Shown: positions 27,901-36,095, counted from the stretch's first letter. The stretch: 64,000 bases of DNA from Terriglobia bacterium (GCA_030038235.1 JASHPE010000058.1:1-64000), one strand, 5' to 3'. Numbers and translations: made by a program. The notes: generated from the sequence alone by a model not told the origin.

Positions 27901-27999
27901 TTTCAGACGTACGGGCGGCCCTTGTAGCGGTCCAACTGATGGCAGGCCAAGGAATGCGCTGTGATTGGGCGGCCACAAGGGCCGCCCGTACGTCTGAAA
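27901..27999. repeat. 99-bp element with perfect 25-bp inverted repeats
   Basis: TTTCAGACGTACGGGCGGCC-CTTGT at 27901-27925 is exactly complementary to 27975-27999, with 49 bp between them. It lies between padR and the second permease, on a presumed operon. Perfect arms suggest a recently mobile MITE or a strong hairpin attenuating the permease genes. Confidence 0.75.
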
Positions 28000-28001
28000 C
28001 T

Positions 28002-28343
28002 CTAGCGCTCCGAGAGATTTAACAATCTTCCGATCACGCCCGAGACTCGCTCCCAGTTCTCCGCTTCGGCGGTGAGCTGTTTGCGGCCCCGCCTGGTGAT
28101 GGAATAGAACTTCGCCTTGCGATTATTCTCGGACGCGCCCCACTCCGCGCTGATCCAGCCCTTTTGCAGCAGCCGCACCAGCGACGCGTAAATGGTCCCC
28201 TGATTCACCCGCAGCACTTCCTCGCTGAGCTGCTCGATGCGCCGCGCGAGGCCGTAGCCGTGCAGCGGTCCCATGGCTTCGAGCGTCTTGAGCACCATCA
28301 GGTCAAGCGTCCCTTGCAGAATCTCCGACCGATCGTTCGTCAT
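28002..28343 (-). CDS. PadR-family transcriptional regulator
   Basis: A 113-residue winged-helix repressor. LQGTLDLMVLKTLEAMGPLHGYGLARRIEQLSE is the PadR helix-turn-helix region (quoted in parts), followed by LRVNQGTIYASLVRLLQKGWI and WGASENNRKAKFYSITRRGRKQL, the wing and C-terminal helix. In acidobacteria this short PadR type regularly precedes ADOP permease genes, so autorepression plus control of the two permeases is the likely role. Inducer unknown. It lies 146 bp upstream of the second permease with an inverted-repeat element between. Confidence 0.92.
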   Translation of the reverse strand: MTNDRSEILQGTLDLMVLKTLEAMGPLHGYGLARRIEQLSEEVLRVNQGTIYASLVRLLQKGWISAEWGASENNRKAKFYSITRRGRKQLTAEAENWERVSGVIGRLLNLSER

Positions 28344-28430
28344 CCTCCGGCCTCCTGTGGCTTACCCAGAGGAGTATGGACCCGCGTCTTGTGGGATGTC
28401 AACAGGAAAAGTTGGGAGCGGGCCGGCAAG

Positions 28431-28516
28431 GTAGCGCAGGGCCCGCCTTCGGCCCTGCGGCATTTGCCCCGGAATTCTGAAATGCCGCACGGCATGGAAG
28501 ACGAGCCGTGCGCTAC
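28431..28516. repeat. Inverted REP pair, GTAGCGCA subtype
   Basis: GTAGCGCAGGGC...GCCCTGCGGCATTT faces AAATGCCGCACGGC...GCCGTGCGCTAC. Each half is itself a hairpin, so the whole can fold as a cruciform. Confidence 0.65.
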
Positions 28517-28551
28517 TTCGCTATCACTTGCGTTCATAACAACGAAATCGC

Positions 28552-28583
28552 TTGACGCCGGGGGGGGGGTAACGCAGCATGAT
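28552..28583 (+). promoter_or_regulatory. Putative promoter with G10 tract in spacer
   Basis: TTGACG (28552-28557) is followed by CC and ten G (28560-28569), then CATGAT (28578-28583), a spacer of 20 nt. It has the same geometry as the candidate at 36064. It would serve the GloVer protein through a leader of about 130 nt. Confidence 0.35.
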
Positions 28584-28614
28584 GGACGCCATGCTCGGGT
28601 AAGTCTCCATCAGC

Positions 28615-28690
28615 AGTGGCACAGTTACTCTTGACTGTGCACGCGAAGGTCAAGCAACGGGAATGCACAGGCAAGAGTGCCTGTGCCACT
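28615..28690. repeat. Small MITE-like element
   Basis: Terminal inverted repeats AGTGGCACAG (28615-28624) and CTGTGCCACT (28681-28690) enclose an inner hairpin GCACAGGCA-AGAG-TGCCTGTGC. It lies in the leader of the next gene. Confidence 0.55.
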
Positions 28691-28716
28691 CACGGCCGAT
28701 GTACGGGGAGGACACG

Positions 28717-30312
28717 ATGGGCGACGCGTCGCGACAGTCTGGACTTCGGGCACTTTTCTTATCGAGAATTCTCGCGAGCCTGCTGATCGCTCTTCCGGCT
28801 GCGGCAGCCGGGACGGCGTGGGCGCAGTCGAATCCCATGCCGCTGATCAATCAGCCGCTGGTGCCGGATGCCGTCGCGCTGGCTCAGAGTTTCAGGACGC
28901 TCTTCAACTTCGACTCTGCGGACGGTGACCTTCCGTTCGCGGGCCTCATTCAAGCCACCGACGGCAATCTGTGGGGGACGACCGGTTATGGCGGGGCTGA
29001 TAACGGATGTGTTTCTGGTTGTGGCACAATCTTTAAAATCACTACCAATGGCGAGCTAACCACGACGCACAGCTTTGCCGGTTACCCTACGGAGGGCTCC
29101 TCTCCCGCTGCTGCGCTGATCCAAGGGACTGACGGGAACTTCTATGGGACAACCTTCCTCGGAGGCGACGAGTGCGAGGCGGGTGGCGGCTGCGGGACCG
29201 TATTCAGAATGACCCCGAGCGGGACTCTGACAACCCTGTATAGCTTTTGCTCGCATACCAACTGCGTCGATGGTGTATTCCCTGAGGCGGGCCTGATCGA
29301 AGGCAGCAGCGGGAATTTCTATGGAACGACGAACGAGGGCGGGGTGAACGCTGACTGCAATGGCGTCGGCTGTGGAACTGTTTTTAGAATCACGCCTACC
29401 GGAACTCTGACCGTCTTATATAACTTTTGTTCCCAGAGCAATTGCGTCGATGGTTCCCGTCCATGGGCGGGGCTGCTTGAGGCTAGCGACGGCAATTTCT
29501 ACGGAACCGCAGGAGCCGGCGGGGCCAATGGCTATGGCACGGTGTTCAAAATCACCCCGGCGGGCCAACTCACGGTGCTCTACAGCTTTTGCGCCGATGG
29601 CGGCTGCTCGGACGGGGCGGAGCCTGAAGCAGGCCTGATCCAGGCGACGGACGGGAACCTGTACGGCACAACCTATGGTGGTGGTGCTCACCAGGACGGC
29701 ACCGTTTTCAAGATCACCATGCAGGGAGTGCTGACCACTCTCTATAGCTTCTGTACGCAAACAAACTGCTCGGATGGTTACTTCCCGGCCGATGCGTTGG
29801 TTCAGGCAACGGACGGCGAGTTCTACGGGACCACGCCTGGCGCCGGGCTACTCAACCAGGCGAAGGGCACGATTTTTCGGATCACTTCCACAGGATCGTT
29901 TACGACGCTGCACGCCTTCTGCTCCCAAGACGATTGCCAGAACGGCGCTGCTCCCCTGGGAGCGTTGATCCAAGAAACCAACGGCAGACTTTATGGGGTG
30001 GCTTCAGACGGTGGGTTGGGCAGCGAATGTGCAGGTGGGTGTGGCACGATCTTCGGCTTGTCTGTGAACCTTGCGCCATTTATTGAACCGCAGCCTAGCT
30101 TCGGCGTTGTAGGGTCAACCGTAAAGATCCTGGGTAACAGCCTGAAGGGTGCAACTAATGTGACGTTTAACGGCACCCCGGCGACTTTTGGCATAAAGGG
30201 TCCAGCTCTCATCGTTACCACCGTACCCGCAGGCGCCACGACCGGTACGGTCCAGGTAGTCACGCCCGGCGGGACGCTGTCGAGCAACGTGCCGTTCCGC
30301 GTGGTCCAGTAA
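28717..30312 (+). CDS. Secreted GloVer-repeat protein with IPT/TIG domain
   Basis: ATG 28717 is chosen because GGGGAGG lies 6 nt upstream and a signal peptide follows (LFLSRILASLLIALPAAAAGTAWAQ); the longer track ORF runs through a MITE. The body consists of about nine repeats of ~55 residues with the pattern GLIQATDGNLYGTTYGGG...GTVFKITPxGxLTTLYSF (TIGR03803, 'GloVer'). Most repeats carry paired cysteines (SFCSQTNCxDG). The C-terminal ~80 residues match an IPT/TIG fold (GNSLKGATNVTFNG). Surface or extracellular; function unknown. Confidence 0.85.
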   Translation: MGDASRQSGLRALFLSRILASLLIALPAAAAGTAWAQSNPMPLINQPLVPDAVALAQSFRTLFNFDSADGDLPFAGLIQATDGNLWGTTGYGGADNGCVSGCGTIFKITTNGELTTTHSFAGYPTEGSSPAAALIQGTDGNFYGTTFLGGDECEAGGGCGTVFRMTPSGTLTTLYSFCSHTNCVDGVFPEAGLIEGSSGNFYGTTNEGGVNADCNGVGCGTVFRITPTGTLTVLYNFCSQSNCVDGSRPWAGLLEASDGNFYGTAGAGGANGYGTVFKITPAGQLTVLYSFCADGGCSDGAEPEAGLIQATDGNLYGTTYGGGAHQDGTVFKITMQGVLTTLYSFCTQTNCSDGYFPADALVQATDGEFYGTTPGAGLLNQAKGTIFRITSTGSFTTLHAFCSQDDCQNGAAPLGALIQETNGRLYGVASDGGLGSECAGGCGTIFGLSVNLAPFIEPQPSFGVVGSTVKILGNSLKGATNVTFNGTPATFGIKGPALIVTTVPAGATTGTVQVVTPGGTLSSNVPFRVVQ

Positions 30313-30322
30313 CGAAGCTTTT

Positions 30323-30454
30323 GAGTGCGCCAGTCTTGCTGCCGCTTTAGTGGGGCCAGCTCGCTGGCGGCGGACAGGGCCGGGATCGAGAGAATTGCGC
30401 GAGACGCCGCGAGCAAGCTCGCGGGAAGAAAGCGGCGGCAAGTCTGCCGCACTC
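30323..30454. repeat. 132-bp element with 26-bp imperfect inverted repeats
   Basis: GAGTGCGCCAGTCTTGCTGCCGCTTT (arm halves) at 30323-30348 pairs with 30429-30454 at 22 of 26 positions. It lies just after the GloVer gene. A second inner pairing GCTCGC/GCGAGC is visible. MITE-like or terminator. The remainder of the gap to 30633 shows nothing recognisable. Confidence 0.55.
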
Positions 30455-30633
30455 AAGAGGCTTGCGCCGTCGGCTGCATGACTTCGCCCACAGCACGGCC
30501 TCCTGCGTCGAACCCTCCGGGTAATGACACCGGAAGTCGGGTGGAGTTCGTTGTGCACGGGCGCCCGACCACAGCCACGACGAGACTCATGTCCTCACAC
30601 GGCTTCAAATGGGCGAATTCCTGCCACAATGAG

Positions 30634-30882
30634 TTAGGGACGGCTGACGGGGTGTTCGATACGATCGATACGATCTTCGAGGCGGCGAATCTCCGAGCGG
30701 ATCCAGTCCTTGAGGTCGTCGAAGCGCTTGTCGATCGAGCTTTTCAAATCGTCAATGCGCTTGTCCATCGCCTCGAACTGCTTTTCCAGCGCGTTGAAGC
30801 GTGCCTGGTTGTAGACGAGCGTGACGGCGATGCCGACCACGATGATCGCACTCTGCGCCAGGAGAAGCTCGTTCGTGCTCAC
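30634..30882 (-). CDS. Small membrane-anchored coiled-coil protein
   Basis: An 82-residue protein. One N-terminal membrane helix (LLAQSAIIVVGIAVTLVY) is followed by a continuous amphipathic heptad region, FNALEKQFEAMDKRIDDLKSSIDKRFDDLKDWIRSEIRRLEDRIDRIE (in parts), ending HPVSRP. The composition and heptads support a genuine gene and an oligomeric, membrane-tethered coiled coil. No function is assigned. It is 165 bp downstream of brnA on the same strand. Confidence 0.6.
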   Translation of the reverse strand: MSTNELLLAQSAIIVVGIAVTLVYNQARFNALEKQFEAMDKRIDDLKSSIDKRFDDLKDWIRSEIRRLEDRIDRIEHPVSRP

Positions 30883-31047
30883 CGCATGATCGTAGCGTTA
30901 AAAGGACGTCAAGAACAAGCACCACCCCGAGCGAAGCGAAGGTCCCCGTGCTCTTATACGAGCCGGCCCGGCCAATTGGTGGGTGGCTCGGTCGGGAGGC
31001 CGTGCCGTGCCACAACGAGACATTGGTCCCCATGCGGCAATCTCGCG

Positions 31048-31344
31048 CTATCGCCGGCCGGCCTCGCGCCGGAGGGCTTCGCGCAACAGCATTCTGACGT
31101 AGGTCTGGTATGCGATGCCCTTTCGGGCGGCCAGGCCGCGCGCGGTGTCAATGTCCTCGATGGGCAGCCGGATGGTGACGGGGCGCAGTTTAACGCGGGT
31201 CCCAGCCTGCTCAAGGCTCAGCGTCGAACCCTCCCGGATGCGCTGCTCCACCGCTCGTTCCAATTCCCGCCGGTGCCGATCGTGCCATCTCGCGTCGTCG
31301 GCTTCGGAAGCAAACTTCGGAATGATCGGTTTCGTTTTCGCCAT
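31048..31344 (-). CDS. brnA: BrnA-type antitoxin
   Basis: A 98-residue antitoxin of the BrnA/CopG-like class. The C-terminal ribbon-helix-helix region is VKLRPVTIRLPIEDIDTARGLA followed by KGIAYQTYVRMLLREALRREA. The N-terminal ~50 residues would cover the toxin. Toxin-first order with a 9-bp gap is the usual BrnT/BrnA arrangement. The complex normally represses its own promoter; a perfect palindrome precedes brnT. Confidence 0.75.
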   Translation of the reverse strand: MAKTKPIIPKFASEADDARWHDRHRRELERAVEQRIREGSTLSLEQAGTRVKLRPVTIRLPIEDIDTARGLAARKGIAYQTYVRMLLREALRREAGRR

Positions 31345-31353
31345 CCTCTCACC

Positions 31354-31626
31354 TCAAAGGCTTTTCTGGCTGAACCAGGCTTCACGCAGCTTCCGGCCCG
31401 CACTCCAACCCGTAACCGGGCGGATACACTCACCGCGGTAAGTGAACACCATGAAGAGAACACGTGAAGCCCCGGTCGCACCCAACGCGTACCAACGTTC
31501 TTCGCCGCTTTCGTCGCTGAAGTCAACGAGGATCGGGTCATTGGCCATAGCTTCCTCGAACTCCTGCCGGTTGATCTTGTGACGCGCCAGATGCTGCAGG
31601 TTGGATTCGTCCCATTCAAACTCCAT
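31354..31626 (-). CDS. brnT: BrnT-type ribonuclease toxin
   Basis: BrnT toxins have a RelE-like fold and cleave RNA. The start MEFEWDESNLQHLARHKI fits the family's FEWDexKxxxNxxKH opening, and EERWYALGATGASRVLFMVFTYRG then IRPVTGWSAGRKLREAW match the central strands and C-terminal helix. ATG 31626 is preceded by AAAGGAT; the GTG at 31653 in the track lies at the operator. Length is 90 residues, normal for BrnT. Residues forming the active site are only partly recognisable. Confidence 0.78.
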   Translation of the reverse strand: MEFEWDESNLQHLARHKINRQEFEEAMANDPILVDFSDESGEERWYALGATGASRVLFMVFTYRGECIRPVTGWSAGRKLREAWFSQKSL

Positions 31627-31654
31627 AGGCGATCCTTTGCTGGAGCCGCTCACT

Positions 31655-31670
31655 CATTGTACACACAATG
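31655..31670. promoter_or_regulatory. Palindromic operator candidate for brnTA
   Basis: CATTGT-ACAC-ACAATG is a perfect inverted repeat 28 bp upstream of brnT, where autoregulation by the toxin-antitoxin complex is expected. Confidence 0.55.
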
Positions 31671-31801
31671 TAAAACAGGCGGCAAACGTCCGTGGCGCAG
31701 AGCACCAAGCGTCTCCAGGGTATTGAACCACCCGAGTTCCTGGCTGCGGATCGGCGACTACCGTATCCGCTTCCATCGGCGGCACAAAGGCAGGTTTGCA
31801 G

Positions 31802-31889
31802 GTAGTGACTCAGTCTGACGTATCACGGGCGTCTCGCCCGTGAATGCTCACGGCCAAGATGGCCGTGATACATCAAACTGAGTCACTAC
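31802..31889. repeat. 88-bp MITE-like element with GTAGTGACTCA ends
   Basis: The outer arms GTAGTGACTCAGTCTGACGT and (complement) ACATCAAACTGAGTCACTAC pair with few mismatches. The inside carries CACGGGCGTCTCGCCCGTG and CACGGCCAAGATGGCCGTG hairpins. The same ends and core recur at 59405. It occupies most of the gap between brnT and the next gene. Confidence 0.7.
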
Positions 31890-32009
31890 CGGTCTGCACA
31901 CCTGCTTGACTTTTGGCTCCGACTGGTACTACCTTCTAAATATCAGCTCAAGAAAGCGACACGAAAGCGACCAAGGCCGCTCGATTGCCGCGCGTTTGAG
32001 GTGCGGGCA

Positions 32010-32690
32010 ATGTCTCTGCGATTCACCTCCGTCACTCCCAGTTCCCTGGCCGCTCGCCGGTCGAATGCCCTTAAATCCACCGGACCGCGCACCCGGCGCG
32101 GCAAGGCTCGCGTCTGCCTGAACGCTCTGAAGCACGGCCGGTATGCCGTCCTCGTGGGGCGCTCGGCGCGGCTTCGGGAGAGGCTCTTCGAAGCCGGCCA
32201 GACCCAGCAAGAAGCCGTTTACGGCGCCGTCCGATCCCGGGTGGTGCAGGCCATTGGCGCCCAGGACCCGGCCTCGCGGCGGAAAATCGACGAGATCACG
32301 CTGCGCGTCTGGTGCCTGACCTTGCGGACGCACCCTGTGGGAACAAAGCTGGAAAGTCCCGCAGATTCAGCAAGTAAGAGACCTCGGGTGTCGACCGAGT
32401 GCAGATTCGCCCCCCGGCGGCACACGATTATCGACCGCTGGACGCGCGCCGCGGTGGTTTTCTGGTGCCAGCGGCGTCGCCGGCTGACGGGTTGGCCCGC
32501 CGGCTACCGTTTGTACGAGGGGGCAGTGCGCTCTCTGTGGTACCGGATCGCCAAACCGGGAGCGTTGGAGCGCTATCGGTACAAACTGCTGGCCAACGGC
32601 GATCCGGACCGGACTCAGGAACCATGGAAGAGTCTCAAAGGCGATGAATGGAGAAAATTGCCGCGGCCAAAGGGCTCGCCGTGGGGATGA
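32010..32690 (+). CDS. KSTGPRT-family protein, composite C-terminus
   Basis: The N-terminus MSLRFTSVTPSSL, RRSNALKSTGPRT, GKARVCLNALKHGRYA belongs to a short basic-protein family common in acidobacteria and planctomycetes, of unknown function. The start is ATG 32010 with GAGGTG upstream. The middle and C-terminus are Arg/Trp-rich (WTRAAVVFWCQRRRRLTGWPAGYRLYEG). At residue ~110 the frame crosses a dispersed nucleotide repeat (VGTKLESPADSA) that also occurs upstream of ilvB, so part of the protein may derive from an insertion. A degenerate copy of the 5' end is at 18120-18256. Confidence 0.55.
   Translation: MSLRFTSVTPSSLAARRSNALKSTGPRTRRGKARVCLNALKHGRYAVLVGRSARLRERLFEAGQTQQEAVYGAVRSRVVQAIGAQDPASRRKIDEITLRVWCLTLRTHPVGTKLESPADSASKRPRVSTECRFAPRRHTIIDRWTRAAVVFWCQRRRRLTGWPAGYRLYEGAVRSLWYRIAKPGALERYRYKLLANGDPDRTQEPWKSLKGDEWRKLPRPKGSPWG
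32337..32371. repeat. Dispersed 35-bp motif, copy 1
   Basis: GTGGGAACAAAGCTGGAAAG then TCCCGCAGATTCAGCAA. It matches 51955-51990 at roughly 26 of 33 positions. Confidence 0.55.
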
Positions 32691-32869
32691 AACGGTGTAT
32701 GGTGTCTCAGTTTGTGGTGCGGGCGTCTTGCTCTATGCTCCAAGCGTACGCGAGGAAGCGTGCGCCGCGAAGTCAGACAACGACGGCTGGAAACCCGTCG
32801 CGTCTTCCCGTATGCTGTTAAACGTGGCTGTGAACGTGTGTCCCCGGCCCCGGACGATCATCTAACGGT

Positions 32870-33472
32870 ATGAGCGAGACTTCGCCACAGACGGTCGAGC
32901 AGAGTGAATCGACGCTGGTGACGGCCGCCAAGGCGGGCGATTACGACGCCTTCGAGCAGCTCGTCAACCGGTACGAACACAAAATCTACCGCCTGGGCCT
33001 GAACATCACGGGCAACCCCGAGGATGCTGAGGACGTGCTGCAGGAGACGTTCCTGAAGGCGTTCGAGAATCTGCCGAGGTTTCGCGAGGACTCGCGGTTT
33101 TACACCTGGATTGTGCGCATCGGCGTGAATCAGGCGCTGATGAAATTGCGCAAGCGCCGCACGGACAAGTCGGTCTCGCTCGACGATCCGATCGAGGAGA
33201 ACGGCGAGGTTATTCCGCGCGACTTCGCGGACTGGAAGCCGAACCCGGAGCAATTGCTGGGGCGCACCGAAACGCGGGAAATCATGGAAAGGGCGATTCA
33301 GAATCTTCCGGTTTCGTTTCGAACCGTTTTCCAGTTGCGAGATGTGGAGGGCCTCTCCACCGAGGAGACGGCCGAGATGCTGGGTCTCACGATCAGCGCC
33401 GTCAAAGCGCGGCTGTTCCGGGCGCGCCTCCGGCTGCGCGAGGAATTGGCCAAGTTTTTCAAGCGAGGTTAG
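32870..33472 (+). CDS. ECF RNA polymerase sigma factor (RpoE-like)
   Basis: A 200-residue group IV sigma factor. Region 2 spans ~20-95 (AFEQLVNRYEHKIYRLGLNITGNPEDAEDVLQETFLKAF in parts; RFYTWIVRIGVNQALMKLRKRR). Region 4 covers ~140-198 (ETREIMERAIQNLPVSFRTVFQLRDVEGLSTEETAEMLGL, in parts, then SAVKARLFRARLRLREEL). It binds core polymerase and recognises promoters of a small regulon. The next ORF, 2 bp away, looks like its anti-sigma factor. ATG 32870 is the only sensible start. Confidence 0.92.
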   Translation: MSETSPQTVEQSESTLVTAAKAGDYDAFEQLVNRYEHKIYRLGLNITGNPEDAEDVLQETFLKAFENLPRFREDSRFYTWIVRIGVNQALMKLRKRRTDKSVSLDDPIEENGEVIPRDFADWKPNPEQLLGRTETREIMERAIQNLPVSFRTVFQLRDVEGLSTEETAEMLGLTISAVKARLFRARLRLREELAKFFKRG

Positions 33473-33474
33473 CT

Positions 33475-33714
33475 TTGGACTGTCAGGACGTTTTTCGCCA
33501 GATTTCAGATTACCTGGATGGGGACCTGGACGACGAGTTGAAACGCGCTATTAAGGCGCACGCCTGCGGCTGCCATCACTGCGAAGTGGTGGTCGACACC
33601 ACGCGCAAGACGATCGAGCTCTACTGCGACGGGCGCTTGTTCGCGCTGCCCGTGCCGGTCCGCACGAGATTGCACGCGGTGCTGCAGCGCCGATGCCGCG
33701 ACCGGCTGGCGTGA
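33475..33714 (+). CDS. Small zinc-finger anti-sigma factor
   Basis: A 79-residue protein starting at TTG 33475, 2 bp after the sigma gene and so probably co-translated. MDCQDVFRQISDYLDGDL is the usual opening of ZAS proteins, and HACGCHHC provides the HX3CX2C zinc ligands. There is no membrane segment, so it is a soluble anti-sigma domain that should hold the adjacent ECF sigma until a signal (often thiol oxidation) releases it. The signal is not identifiable. Confidence 0.8.
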   Translation: MDCQDVFRQISDYLDGDLDDELKRAIKAHACGCHHCEVVVDTTRKTIELYCDGRLFALPVPVRTRLHAVLQRRCRDRLA

Positions 33715-33852
33715 ATCGGTTGCCGGTTGTCAGTCGTCGGTTATCGGTGGCGGCGGAACTGGCGGCAACTCAATCTCGACGCCGGGCCGGCTAGCCGGGA
33801 CTCACCTGATAGCCCACCTGACCGCGCAAAAAGGAAATCCGGTAGAACGAAT

Positions 33853-35034
33853 ATGCGAGAACCAGTGATTCTTTCCGCAGTCCGGACTCCGATCGGGAAG
33901 TTCCAGGGGTCGCTTTCCCCGCTTTCCGCGACCGATCTCGGCGCGATTGTAGTTCGCGAGGCCGTGAAACGTGCCGGTATCGAGCCGATCGCGGTCGACG
34001 AGATCATCATGGGCAACGTGATCTCGGCGGGACTCGGCCAGAATCCCGCCCGCCAGGCGGGACTGAAGGGCGGGCTCGACAATCGCGTGGCTGCCATGAC
34101 GATCAACAAGGTTTGCGGCTCAGGTCTGAAAGCCGTGGGCCTCGCGGCGCAGGGCATCCAGACCGGCGACGTGGATGTGGTCGTCGCAGGTGGCATGGAG
34201 TCGATGACCAACGCGCCCTACCTGCTGCCGCAGTTTCGGCAGGGCTATCGCCTCGGACACGCCAAAGTGCTCGACTCGATGATCCAGGACGGCCTCTGGG
34301 ACCCTTACAACGACTTTCACATGGGCATGACGGCCGAACTGGTGGCCGACAAGTACCAGATCACGCGCCCGCGTCAGGACGCCTACGCCGTTGAGAGCCA
34401 TCGGCGTGCGATGGACGCAATCAAGAGTTGCCGCTTCAGCCAGGAGATTGTCCCGGTGACGATTCCGCAGAAGAAAGGCGAGCCGGCGGTGTTCAAGACC
34501 GACGAGTCGCCGCGTGCGGACACGACGCTCGATGCTCTGGCGAAGCTGAAGCCCGCTTTCAAGCCCGACGGCACCGTGACGGCCGGCAACGCCCCCGGCA
34601 CGAACGACGGCGCCGCCGCCCTGGTGGTGACGTCCGCCGAACGCGCGCGCGAATCCGGGCAGAAACCGCTAGCTAGAGTTGTAGGCCAGGCCGTGAGCGG
34701 CGTCGAGCCGAAATGGGTGATGATGGCGCCGGTCGAGGCGGTGCGGAAACTGCTGGGCAAGGTCGGCTGGAAGCTCCAAGACGTGGACCTCGTCGAGTTG
34801 AACGAGGCCTTTTCCGTGCAGGCTCTGGCCGTGATTCAGGAACTCGGACTCGATCCCGAAAAGACCAATGTGAACGGAGGCGCGGTGGCGCTCGGACATC
34901 CCATCGGAGCGTCGGGCGCCCGCATTCTGGTCACGCTGCTGCACGAAATGGGTCGGCGCCATGCGCAACGCGGCATCGCAGCTCTGTGTTTGGGCGGCGG
35001 AAATGCTGTAGCGCTGGCCGTGGAAAGAGATTGA
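33853..35034 (+). CDS. Acetyl-CoA C-acetyltransferase (thiolase II)
   Basis: Condenses two acetyl-CoA, or cleaves acetoacetyl-CoA. The 393-residue protein has the nucleophile Cys88 in [22 protein letters not shown], the [12 protein letters not shown] and [12 protein letters not shown] motifs, and the second catalytic cysteine in [11 protein letters not shown] 33853 was chosen because [17 protein letters not shown] is the canonical N-terminus; the track start is 42 codons earlier. The following dehydrogenase (60 bp downstream) makes the pair typical of butyryl/poly-hydroxybutyrate or beta-oxidation metabolism. Confidence 0.92.
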   Translation: MREPVILSAVRTPIGKFQGSLSPLSATDLGAIVVREAVKRAGIEPIAVDEIIMGNVISAGLGQNPARQAGLKGGLDNRVAAMTINKVCGSGLKAVGLAAQGIQTGDVDVVVAGGMESMTNAPYLLPQFRQGYRLGHAKVLDSMIQDGLWDPYNDFHMGMTAELVADKYQITRPRQDAYAVESHRRAMDAIKSCRFSQEIVPVTIPQKKGEPAVFKTDESPRADTTLDALAKLKPAFKPDGTVTAGNAPGTNDGAAALVVTSAERARESGQKPLARVVGQAVSGVEPKWVMMAPVEAVRKLLGKVGWKLQDVDLVELNEAFSVQALAVIQELGLDPEKTNVNGGAVALGHPIGASGARILVTLLHEMGRRHAQRGIAALCLGGGNAVALAVERD

Positions 35035-35124
35035 GTCATTGGGTCTTTGTGCCATTGACTCAATGAATCAATCACCCGATCATCAGATGATCCGATGACT
35101 CAATCACCCAATCTCTCGATCAGT
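35035..35124. repeat. Word-like low-complexity sequence at the thiolase/dehydrogenase junction
   Basis: Built from permuted GATCATCAGATGATCCGATGAC / TCAATCACCCAATC-type words. It contains the start codon and first ~10 codons of the dehydrogenase. Confidence 0.7.
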
Positions 35125-35970
35125 TCGGTTGGGGTCGTGGGCGCCGGCGCGATGGGCCACGGCATCGCTCAAGTCCTGCTTCGCCACGGTTGCAGCGTGG
35201 CGTTAGCCGACGCTTCCGAGACGTTCCTCGCCAAAGGTAAGGAGCGCATCGCGAAAGGTCTGGCGCGCGACGTGGAAAAGTCGCGGCTGATCGCCAAGGA
35301 CCGCGATCAGGCGCTGGCGCGGCTCAGCACCTCGACATCCCTCGAAGCCGTTGCCGCCGCCGACTTCATCATCGAGGCCATCACCGAGAACTTCGACTCC
35401 AAGGCGAATGTCTGGCGTGAGCTCGACGCAAGCGCGCGTCCCGAAGCGATCTTCGCGAGCAACACCTCGTCAATATCGATCACCCGTCTGGCCGCCGTCA
35501 CAAAGCGTCCGCAGCGATTCCTGGGTCTGCACTTCTTCAATCCCGTCCCGGTAATGAAGCTGGTCGAGATCGTCCCGGGTCTCGAGACATCCGCGGAGAC
35601 CTTGGACGCAGCGGAGAAGCTGGCGGTGTCGCTCGACAAGACTCCGGTGCGCGTCAACGACTTTCCCGGGTTTATCTCGAATCGCGTGCTGATGCCGATG
35701 ATCAATGAGGCTGTTTATGCGGTCATGGAGGGAGTGGCCGAACCGCAGGCGCTCGACAGCGTGATGAAACTCGGCATGAACCATCCCATGGGTCCGCTCG
35801 AACTCGCGGACTTCATCGGACTCGACGTTTGCCTGGACATCATGAAAGTGCTCCACGAAGGCTTTCACGATTCCAAATATCGCCCCTGCCCTTTGCTCGA
35901 GAAGATGGTGGCGGCAGGAAGGCTGGGACGCAAAACGGGTCGCGGGTTTTACGACTACGCCATGCAATAG
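35095..35970 (+). CDS. 3-hydroxybutyryl-CoA dehydrogenase
   Basis: NAD(P)-dependent dehydrogenase acting on 3-hydroxyacyl-CoA, coupled with the upstream thiolase. The Rossmann motif is [14 protein letters not shown], then [12 protein letters not shown], the catalytic region [29 protein letters not shown] and the C-terminal dimer domain [20 protein letters not shown]. Length is 291 residues. The first ten residues ([10 protein letters not shown]) come from the low-complexity junction sequence, so the start codon has been supplied or replaced by that repeat. Confidence 0.92.
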   Translation: MTQSPNLSISSVGVVGAGAMGHGIAQVLLRHGCSVALADASETFLAKGKERIAKGLARDVEKSRLIAKDRDQALARLSTSTSLEAVAAADFIIEAITENFDSKANVWRELDASARPEAIFASNTSSISITRLAAVTKRPQRFLGLHFFNPVPVMKLVEIVPGLETSAETLDAAEKLAVSLDKTPVRVNDFPGFISNRVLMPMINEAVYAVMEGVAEPQALDSVMKLGMNHPMGPLELADFIGLDVCLDIMKVLHEGFHDSKYRPCPLLEKMVAAGRLGRKTGRGFYDYAMQ

Positions 35971-36063
35971 CCTCGCGGCGGTCGGCCTTCCGTGTTTCAG
36001 ACAAGTCCCTTTGATTAGACGGGTGTTGGCGATAAAGGCGTCAAAATCTATCAAGAATCCCTA

Positions 36064-36095
36064 TTGACAAAGGGGGGGGGAAATCTGCTTATCCT
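36064..36095 (+). promoter_or_regulatory. Putative promoter with G9 tract in spacer
   Basis: TTGACA (36064-36069) and TATCCT (36090-36095) are 20 nt apart, and nine G (36072-36080) sit inside the spacer. Loss of three G would give the optimal 17 nt. Confidence 0.4.

Noticed and set aside
30325-31467. 380-residue plus-strand ORF across repeats and brnTA
   Set aside because: It crosses an inverted repeat and three better-supported minus-strand genes.
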